Below, piece after piece: positions 57,862 to 64,000 of a stretch of DNA of 64,000 nt (its first letter is position 1; every line of letters starts with the position of its first letter). Source of the stretch: Croceivirga lutea (GTDB taxonomy: Bacteria > Bacteroidota > Bacteroidia > Flavobacteriales > Flavobacteriaceae); NCBI RefSeq assembly GCF_014235875.1, contig NZ_JACJUK010000001.1:682001-746000 (forward strand), given 5' to 3'. The translations under genes were made by a program, and so were the position numbers. Below the pieces are notes generated by a model. The model was not told the origin of the DNA and ran no database searches. It saw only the letters and a list, made by a program, of their open reading frames with translations.

Positions 57862-58989
57862 ATGAAAATAAGTCTAAAAAGTAAAAAGATTAAAAATGGA
57901 AAGTTGAGTCTCTTTATAGAATACTATAAAGGCCACTTTATTGATAAAAATGGAATCAACAAGTACAATAGGGATTTTGAGTATTTAAAGATGTACCCTT
58001 TAGAAAATCCATCAACACCAGATGAAAAAAGAAAGAACAAAGAGATTTATGAACTGGCCGAGAAAATCCTTTCCATACGCAAATCAGAATTCTATCAGGG
58101 TAAGTATAAACTAAAGGACAACAAAAAAGGGAATATACCGCTTTTGGATTTTTATAAAACGCTTCAAGAAGAACGTTATGAATCAAAAGGAAATTATGGT
58201 AATTGGGACGCCGCTTTTAAACACTTAAAAAAATATGCTCCTGCACATATTCAATTAAAGGATATTGATACAGATTTCGTTAAGGGATTCAGACGATACC
58301 TAGATTCTAAGGCCAGAACCAAGAGTAATACTCCCCTATCACAAAATTCCAAATACACCTACTTCAATAAACTGAAAGCTGCACTTAGGGAAGCCTATAA
58401 TGAGAATTACATAGACATCAATGTTATCAAGTCGGTCAAAGGTTTTGAACAGGCAGAATCACAAAGGGAATATTTGACCTATTCTGAATTGCAAGCTCTA
58501 ACACAAACCGAGTGTAAATACCCCATCTTAAAGAACGCCTTTATTTTTAGCTGTCTTACTGGATTGCGCTGGAGCGAAATAAATAAATTGACCTGGGCAG
58601 AAGTCCGGGATGAAGATGGAACCTCGAGGGTTATTTTTAGGCAGAAAAAAACTGATGGACTTGAATACCTTTATATTTCCAAGCAGGCTAGAAACTTATT
58701 AGGAAAAAGAACCCTTAAAAATGAAAGGGTTTTTAAAGGACTAAAATATGGTGCTGTTTATAATACTGAAATCCTTAGGTGGTGTATGAAGGCCGGAATT
58801 ACTAAACACATAACTTTCCACAGTGCGAGGCATACTAATGCCGTATTACTTCTTGAAAACGGAGCAGATATTTATACGGTATCTAAAAGATTAGGACATC
58901 GAGAAATTCGAACTACTGAGATCTACACCAAGATTATAGATAAGAAAATGAAAGAGGCTGCCAATATGATACCTGAACTTGATTTTTAA
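57862..58989 (+). CDS. Tyrosine recombinase (integrase) of a genomic island
   Basis: 375 residues. N-terminal arm-binding part, SAM-like core-binding domain (about 95-195, 'LLDFYKTLQEERYESKGNYGNWDAAFKHLKKYA', split after residue 100), catalytic domain with Arg in 'LTGLRWSEINKL', 'HSARHTNAVLLLENG' (H-x-x-R), 'RLGHREIRTTEIYTKI' (His, then nucleophile Tyr). Typical of Bacteroidetes conjugative or mobilisable elements. Located directly behind mnmE, facing into the copper genes. No excisionase or mobilisation genes are seen before the window ends. Codon use is not obviously different by eye. Confidence 0.93.
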   Translation: MKISLKSKKIKNGKLSLFIEYYKGHFIDKNGINKYNRDFEYLKMYPLENPSTPDEKRKNKEIYELAEKILSIRKSEFYQGKYKLKDNKKGNIPLLDFYKTLQEERYESKGNYGNWDAAFKHLKKYAPAHIQLKDIDTDFVKGFRRYLDSKARTKSNTPLSQNSKYTYFNKLKAALREAYNENYIDINVIKSVKGFEQAESQREYLTYSELQALTQTECKYPILKNAFIFSCLTGLRWSEINKLTWAEVRDEDGTSRVIFRQKKTDGLEYLYISKQARNLLGKRTLKNERVFKGLKYGAVYNTEILRWCMKAGITKHITFHSARHTNAVLLLENGADIYTVSKRLGHREIRTTEIYTKIIDKKMKEAANMIPELDF

Positions 58990-59022
58990 AAACCACTCTT
59001 TGAAGCTGGATTGAACCAAGAG

Positions 59023-60786
59023 TTATTTAATGGAATCAATCACACTTCCACAGGTCAACATGGCATCCCCATAATAGGGGTTCCTAATTTCTTCCTCTGC
59101 ACTTAACCAAACCGCCCCTTTATTACTGTTAGCCATAGGACATTGCTGTATATAAAGGATCTTGTCCAAAGAATTTAAATTGCTTGTGATAGCCACCATA
59201 TTTTCGTTTAGGATTACGAAATGGGTTCGTTGATTTTCTATATCCTGATTTTCGGCAATTGCCTCTAGCATTTCAATTATTTTGCTCAAATGGGCCTTTT
59301 CCATATTTCCTAGTTTAGAATTGTCCATTTTCTGCAATACTTCAGTCATCGCTTTTGCTTCCATGGAAGTTTGTTTGGTATCACTGGCAACCAGAGCTTC
59401 CTTCAACTTAAGGTAAGCAGATAAACCCATTTCGAATTGTTCTTGAAATGAATCTGAAAATTCCATTTTCAATATTGCACTTGAATTATCTGAAACGTTG
59501 TTTTCCTGCATTCCGATATGGCCTTCATGACCTGTCATTGTCTTTCCGCCCGTTTTGTTCATCATACTTTTTTTGCCCTGTAATTGGGCAGCAGCATCAA
59601 CTGAAAAAGTTCCATTTGCGACAATTTCTTCGCCTGAATTAAGGCCAGAAATAACTTCCAATTGTTCTCCATTTCTTACCCCTAACATTACCTCCCTCAT
59701 TTTAAAGACCGGCTCATCTGGTTTTACTTTTATATAGACCAAAGAACGTTCTCCTGTCCACATCACAGCTGAGGAAGGGACCCACAGTTTCGATTCATCA
59801 CTAAAATTTTTATCGTTCTGAATCTTCCCAGTTACGAACATCCCCGGCTTGAACTGTTCATTTTGATTTGCAAGTGTTGCACGTACTGTTATGGTTCTAG
59901 TGGTATTGTTAAGTACAGGGTCCACAAACGAAATTGTACCATTAAACGTTTTATTTGGATAAGCATTGGTGGTTATACTCATTCTTTGACCTTTTTTTAA
60001 TTGCGACAACTGAGTTTCATAGGCATCAAACTCAGCCCAAACCGTATTCAGATTACTCACCTTTACAATAGGCTGCCCTTTCTTTACATAATCACCTTCC
60101 GCGCTCATGACCTCGGAAACCGTACCGGAAACCGTTGCATAAACAGGAAAGTATTCCGTTACCTTAGTGGAGCTTTCTATGGCGTTGATTTGATTTTCCG
60201 ATAATTTCCAGAGCTTCAATTTATTACGGACAGCTTGGTACAATTGCGGTTGCGACTGCTTTAAAGATACCGTGGTCAATAGTTCTTGCTGTGCCGCTAC
60301 CAGTTCAGGAGAATAGATAGTTCCCAGTAATTGTCCTTTTCGAACTTCTTGCCCTTCATAATTAACGTTCAATCGCTCAATCCTTCCGTCAAAATAACTG
60401 GCCTGTACGGCAACAGCTTCTTCGTTTACTGCAATTTTACCCGATAGGGAAATGGAATTGTCGTCACCTGCGGATTTAGTGCCGACCACAATGGTCTGTA
60501 CATTCGCCAAGGCAAGCGCATTATCCGTCATTGAGAATTGTTCAGGCGAAAGACCTCCAGTATCGACTTCAGCAGGAATCAAGTCCATTCCACAAATAGG
60601 ACAGTCACCCGGTTCTGGTTTCATAATTTGTGGATGCATAGAACACGTCCACATTTGATTGGTTTCTGCAACCGCATTGTGATTATGGTCTGTTTCTTTA
60701 TTTGATGAGCCACCAAAAAGCAACCACCCCAATACCACGCCTACTACCAGTAAACCTGCGTATATGACTATTTTATTATTTTTCAT
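59023..60786 (-). CDS. cusB: CusB-like efflux adaptor with metal-binding and DUF3347 domains
   Basis: 587 residues. N-terminal anchor, then a heavy-metal binding domain 'MWTCSMHPQIMKPEPGDCP' and 'CGMDLIPAE' (residues 46-75), then HlyD/RND adaptor domains ('GRIERLNVNYEGQEVRKGQLLG', split after residue 150; 'GTVSEVMSAEGDYVKKGQ'), and a C-terminal DUF3347 region (about 445-587, 'LSAYLKLKEALVASDTKQT', 'YIQQCPMAN', 'NPYYGDAMLTCGSV') thought to bind metal or the pump. It would pass Cu(I)/Ag(I) to a CusA pump, which must lie elsewhere; the following genes encode other functions. Overlaps the DUF305 gene by 11 bp. Confidence 0.9.
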   Translation of the reverse strand: MKNNKIVIYAGLLVVGVVLGWLLFGGSSNKETDHNHNAVAETNQMWTCSMHPQIMKPEPGDCPICGMDLIPAEVDTGGLSPEQFSMTDNALALANVQTIVVGTKSAGDDNSISLSGKIAVNEEAVAVQASYFDGRIERLNVNYEGQEVRKGQLLGTIYSPELVAAQQELLTTVSLKQSQPQLYQAVRNKLKLWKLSENQINAIESSTKVTEYFPVYATVSGTVSEVMSAEGDYVKKGQPIVKVSNLNTVWAEFDAYETQLSQLKKGQRMSITTNAYPNKTFNGTISFVDPVLNNTTRTITVRATLANQNEQFKPGMFVTGKIQNDKNFSDESKLWVPSSAVMWTGERSLVYIKVKPDEPVFKMREVMLGVRNGEQLEVISGLNSGEEIVANGTFSVDAAAQLQGKKSMMNKTGGKTMTGHEGHIGMQENNVSDNSSAILKMEFSDSFQEQFEMGLSAYLKLKEALVASDTKQTSMEAKAMTEVLQKMDNSKLGNMEKAHLSKIIEMLEAIAENQDIENQRTHFVILNENMVAITSNLNSLDKILYIQQCPMANSNKGAVWLSAEEEIRNPYYGDAMLTCGSVIDSIK

Positions 60787-61267
60787 TCTCTAATCGTTTT
60801 ATCATTGCTTTCATTTCTTCTATTTCCTTCTTTTGAGCTTTTATAATGTCCTCTGCCAATTTTTTAACTTCCGGATCTTTAATATCTGCGCGTTCACTTG
60901 TTAAAATAGCAATAGAATGATGTGGTATCATTCCTTTCATCCAAAGGATATCGCCAACAGTTGATTTTTGGTCTCGTACCAGTCCCAATGCGCCAAGAAA
61001 GAGCACAATGCTACCTATTACAATGCCTATATTTTTCTTTTTATCATTATACATATTTTTCATAAAGAAAAACATGATTAATGCCATAGTCGAAATACCC
61101 AGACAAACCATATAAAATCTGGTTAAGCTAAACCAGACATGGTCAAATTCATAGGTATTGAGATACATAGTAATGTACATTGCTATAAATGATGACCCTA
61201 GCATTAAAAAGAACTTTGTGTAATTGCTCATTCCTTTGTCGTTATTAGTGTGTTCATTTGAATTCAT
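60776..61267 (-). CDS. DUF305 membrane protein
   Basis: 163 residues. Three to four membrane segments at about 15-35, 48-70 and 77-97 ('FFLMLGSSFIAMYITMYL', 'YMVCLGISTMALIMFFFM', 'IGIVIGSIVLFLGALGLV'), then the DUF305 helical part 'WMKGMIPHHSIAILTSERA', in which M-I-P-H-H is the family's metal-binding signature, and 'EIEEMKAMIKRLENEK'. Commonly part of copper-resistance clusters. Last but one gene towards cusB, same strand and overlap. Confidence 0.9.
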   Translation of the reverse strand: MNSNEHTNNDKGMSNYTKFFLMLGSSFIAMYITMYLNTYEFDHVWFSLTRFYMVCLGISTMALIMFFFMKNMYNDKKKNIGIVIGSIVLFLGALGLVRDQKSTVGDILWMKGMIPHHSIAILTSERADIKDPEVKKLAEDIIKAQKKEIEEMKAMIKRLENEK

Positions 61268-61284
61268 AATCTTTGGTTTTATAG

Positions 61285-62001
61285 TTAAACTTTACTTTTT
61301 CTGTTTTTAAATATTTTTCTAATTGAAGGTGAAGAGGTAAACCACAATAAGAAACCGCTTAATACGGTTATTAACCCTAATAGTGAAAATGCTCTCAAAA
61401 CAAGGGTATTAAAATTGTCTCTGCCTTCATAGTCCATAGTATGTGTCATCCATAAAAAATCAAACCAACGCCAAGAACGATGTCTTACGGTTTGAAATTT
61501 TCCGTCGCTTACAGAAACGTATGCTTTTAGTGCTTCATCTGTTTTATATGAGATAACATAAGCAGGTAGTAGTTTTTCTCGATACTCGTGGTGTTTTCCA
61601 GTTTCAGTAATTTGCTCAACAGATTCTACCTCTAAACCACTCTTCATATGGTTTTTGGCAATATAGAGTGCCTCATCCTGCGTAATACTATTTTTTGGCA
61701 TTCCATCTAAAGCATTGTACAATTGCTCTTTATTTATCCAATAGTACGGTGCATTATCAATATCTCTTAATTCAATAGTCTTTATACCATTTGGAACATC
61801 CATCTCTGAAGGACTTATTAAATTACTAAAGGCTTTAGGTTGATACTCCAAGTTTTTAAATTGGTCTCCGTGTATTTCATCGATGTCTGTCCAACTGAAG
61901 TATAAACCACTAATGGTCCAAAACAGGAATTGAATCCCTAAAAAGAGACCCAAATACCTGTGGGTTTTTCTAATTTTTAAAGCTGTATGCCTGTTTACCA
62001 T
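61285..62001 (-). CDS. PepSY-associated membrane protein
   Basis: 238 residues with two membrane helices: 'YLGLFLGIQFLFWTISGLYFSW' near the N-terminus and 'LRAFSLLGLITVLSGFLLWF' near the end; between them a PepSY-type periplasmic region ('ITQDEALYIAKNHMKSGLEVESVEQI', split after residue 115) and 'DFLWMTHTMDYEGRDNFNT'. This is the PepSY_TM layout often found beside copper or iron genes. It is 3 bp after the DUF2911 gene and 17 bp before the DUF305 gene. Confidence 0.85.
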   Translation of the reverse strand: MVNRHTALKIRKTHRYLGLFLGIQFLFWTISGLYFSWTDIDEIHGDQFKNLEYQPKAFSNLISPSEMDVPNGIKTIELRDIDNAPYYWINKEQLYNALDGMPKNSITQDEALYIAKNHMKSGLEVESVEQITETGKHHEYREKLLPAYVISYKTDEALKAYVSVSDGKFQTVRHRSWRWFDFLWMTHTMDYEGRDNFNTLVLRAFSLLGLITVLSGFLLWFTSSPSIRKIFKNRKSKV

Positions 62002-62004
62002 TTT

Positions 62005-62592
62005 CTAATTTTTAATTGCAAAAGGAAACTCGAGTTTAACTTTTTCCCAAGCCATCGAAATAGTTCCTCTTTTATCATCTATTTTGTTGACCTTATATTC
62101 TAAATGTTCTGCGATTTCCTCTGATAATGTTGGTGTGATTTTGAATCGAATAACATCGTCTTTTTCGTCATACTCATCTTTACCGTGTTGCTCCCAGTTT
62201 TTATTAATCATCACAGTCCAGTCCCCTTTTGATGGAATTGTAAAAAAACCATATTTCCCTTTAGGAAGCGTTTCTCCATTTATGATTAAATCTTTATTCG
62301 TTTCCATCCAAGTAGCCATATGCGCTCCAGCCTGCCATACTTGGTCATAACCAACCAAACCACCAAAGATGATTCTACCCCTTACCCCTGGTGATGAATA
62401 ATCAATATGAATATGAGCATCACCAATCATTGCCATTGTTTCGGTATGTGGACTTAACGATTTTTTCTTTGGCTCTTCTATTTTTTCAGTTGCGTTGTTA
62501 TGATTGTGATTTTGCTCTTCCGAACTTGATTTTTCGTTTTTGCAACTGACTATAGTAAGCATTGTTACAAGTAATAGGGTTAGATTTTTCAT
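62005..62592 (-). CDS. DUF2911 family lipoprotein
   Basis: 195 residues. Lipoprotein signal MKNLTLLLVTMLTIVSC, a His/Glu-rich spacer ('NHNHNNATEKIEEPKKK') that may bind metal, then the DUF2911 core: 'HIHIDYSSPGVRGRIIFGGLVGYDQVWQAGAHMATW' (split after residue 75), 'LPKGKYGFFTIPSKGDWTVMINKNWEQHG'. Function unknown. The His-rich start fits its place in a copper cluster. Confidence 0.9.
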   Translation of the reverse strand: MKNLTLLLVTMLTIVSCKNEKSSSEEQNHNHNNATEKIEEPKKKSLSPHTETMAMIGDAHIHIDYSSPGVRGRIIFGGLVGYDQVWQAGAHMATWMETNKDLIINGETLPKGKYGFFTIPSKGDWTVMINKNWEQHGKDEYDEKDDVIRFKITPTLSEEIAEHLEYKVNKIDDKRGTISMAWEKVKLEFPFAIKN

Positions 62593-62608
62593 TAGTTTGT
62601 TTTTTGTG

Positions 62609-64000
62609 TTATACTTTAATTGTTCTTAATCGTAATGCGTTTGCTATTACCGAAACAGAGCTAAAACTCATTGCTAAAGCTGCTATCATTGGCGAGAGTA
62701 ATATTCCAAAAAATGGAAACAAAACACCTGCTGCAATAGGTACGCCTAATGTGTTGTAGATAAGTGCGAAAAACAAGTTTTGCTTGATGTTTTTCATTAC
62801 TGAATCACTTAAATTTCTTGCTTTTACAATGCCGTGTAAATCACCTTTTACCAGTGTAATCATAGCACTTTCAATTGCTACATCTGTTCCTGTTCCCATA
62901 GCAATACCCACATCACTTTTAGCCAATGCTGGTGCATCGTTAATACCATCACCCGCCATAGCAACTACTTTTCCGTTTTCTTGTAATTTTTCAACTTCTT
63001 TGAGTTTGTCCTCTGGTAACATACTGGCTTTAAAGTCTGCCAGATTCAATTCTGATGCTACTGCTTGTGCGGTATCGTGATTATCGCCTGTAAGCATTAT
63101 TACATCAATGCCTTTATCTTGAAGTGCTTTAATAGCTTTGGCACTTGTTTCTTTTATCTTATCGCCAATGACCACGTAGCCTACAACGGTTTTATCTATC
63201 GCTAAATAAGAAACTGTTTTACCTTGTTTTTGGAAAGTTTTGGCTTCATCTTTCATTTTAGATGTAATGCTTGCATTAGCATATTCCATCATTTTGGAAT
63301 TCCCCAATGCAACATTTTTATCTTCTATTTTAGCTTCAACACCTTTTCCCGTAACAGCACTAAAATCTTCAGACTTTAGAATTTCGGCATTGTGCTCCTT
63401 TCCGTATTTAACCGTTGCTTCTGCCAAAGGATGTTCGCTATTCGTATTTAATGAAACAATATACTGTAGCACTTCTTTTTCGCTTAAAACACCATTAAAA
63501 GCACCAACGGTTTCTACCGTTGGTTTTCCTTCCGTAATTGTTCCTGTTTTATCAACGATAAGCGTATCTACTTTATCCATTTTTTCAAGTGCTTCTGCAT
63601 TTTTAATCAATACACCATTTTGAGCACCTTTACCCACACCAACCATTACAGACATTGGTGTTGCTAAACCTAAAGCACAAGGACAGGCTATAATTAGGAC
63701 TGCAATTGCATTGACCAACGCATAGACGTAAGCAGGTTCTGGTCCCCAAATTGCCCATACAATAAATGTGATTACCGATATGATTACTACGACTGGCACG
63801 AAGTAACCCGAAACTTTATCTGCTAAATTTTGAATTGGTGCACGACTTCTACTGGCATCATTCACCATATGAATGATTTGAGATAGCAAAGTGTCACTAC
63901 CCACCTTTTCAGCTTTCATTAAAAAGGATTGATTCCCATTGATTGTTCCGCTACTTACGTTATCATCTTCAGCTTTATTTACAGGAATAGGTTCCCCTGT
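62609..64000 (-). CDS. copA: Copper-transporting P1B-type ATPase, C-terminal two thirds (cut by window edge)
   Basis: 463 residues visible; the gene continues past 64000. From the edge: actuator 'TGEPIPV', membrane pair, 'ACPCALGLATP' (Cu-binding C-P-C), phosphorylation site 'DKTGTITEGKP', nucleotide-binding 'HPLAEA' and 'GKGVEA', 'LTGDNHDTAQAVA', hinge 'AGDGINDAPALA', then the final helices with Y-N ('LIYNTLGVPIAAG') and M-x-x-S-S ('MSFSSVSV'), which define the Cu(I) subgroup P1B-1. It exports copper from the cytoplasm. The internal Met at 63919 is not the start. Followed by the DUF2911 gene (16 bp). Confidence 0.95.
   Translation of the reverse strand, partial: TGEPIPVNKAEDDNVSSGTINGNQSFLMKAEKVGSDTLLSQIIHMVNDASRSRAPIQNLADKVSGYFVPVVVIISVITFIVWAIWGPEPAYVYALVNAIAVLIIACPCALGLATPMSVMVGVGKGAQNGVLIKNAEALEKMDKVDTLIVDKTGTITEGKPTVETVGAFNGVLSEKEVLQYIVSLNTNSEHPLAEATVKYGKEHNAEILKSEDFSAVTGKGVEAKIEDKNVALGNSKMMEYANASITSKMKDEAKTFQKQGKTVSYLAIDKTVVGYVVIGDKIKETSAKAIKALQDKGIDVIMLTGDNHDTAQAVASELNLADFKASMLPEDKLKEVEKLQENGKVVAMAGDGINDAPALAKSDVGIAMGTGTDVAIESAMITLVKGDLHGIVKARNLSDSVMKNIKQNLFFALIYNTLGVPIAAGVLFPFFGILLSPMIAALAMSFSSVSVIANALRLRTIKV

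Overview
The window reads as chromosome of a marine-type member of the Flavobacteriaceae (Bacteroidetes). The DNA is AT-rich, and promoters carry the Bacteroidetes -7 element TAnnTTTG instead of a -10 TATAAT. The window holds a GldF-GldG gliding protein, a START-like/YqgE/class IV aminotransferase block of flavobacterial type, DUF4212 plus a sodium:acetate symporter, and a tRNA without an encoded CCA. No rRNA genes or CRISPR arrays were seen.

Layout. 1-2.6 kb: housekeeping genes (HU, YqgE, an aminotransferase-like protein that lacks the catalytic lysine, a START-like protein, tRNA-CAT). 2.6-5.2 kb: mlaEFD lipid transport operon. 5.6-38 kb: a large stress block with nine intact universal stress proteins (USPs) on the plus strand and one on the minus strand, one USP remnant, Hsp20, ribosome hibernation factor, dodecin, an archease-like protein, DUF2267, WG-repeat and TerB-like proteins, two PAS histidine kinases, REC-only regulators, a REC-cNMP-CRP response regulator, MscS, an ATP-cone nuclease, a beta-CASP RNase, an eRF1-like protein, D-lactate dehydrogenase and cardiolipin synthase. 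38-48.9 kb: acetate uptake and activation locus (two acyl-CoA synthetases, a CbrA-like sensor kinase and regulator, symporter, porin, zinc-ribbon/HTH protein). 49-57.7 kb: core genes (purC, phoH, SAM hydrolase, a gldF-gldG fusion, dnaN, mnmE). 57.7-64 kb: a tyrosine recombinase directly behind mnmE, then copper-resistance genes, probably the left end of an integrated island.

Main observation. The stress block is tied together by one palindromic box, TGAYNNNNRTCA. I found 15 intergenic copies in which a TAnnTTTR-like -7 element starts exactly 35 bp after the start of the box (23 bp between them), on either strand and always pointing at a gene or, in one case, a probable structured RNA. This is the -41.5 layout of CRP/FNR-type activators. 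The best candidate reader is encoded inside the block: a response regulator with receiver, cNMP-fold and CRP-type HTH domains (12847-13917), whose own kinase-regulator operon carries the box. The targets (USPs, ribosome hibernation, Hsp20, fermentative D-lactate dehydrogenase, cardiolipin synthase, Mla, RNA-processing enzymes) suggest a dormancy, low-energy or low-oxygen programme, comparable in logic to the mycobacterial DosR regulon but built from unrelated parts. The box and spacing are read directly from the sequence; the regulator-box link and the inducing signal are inference.
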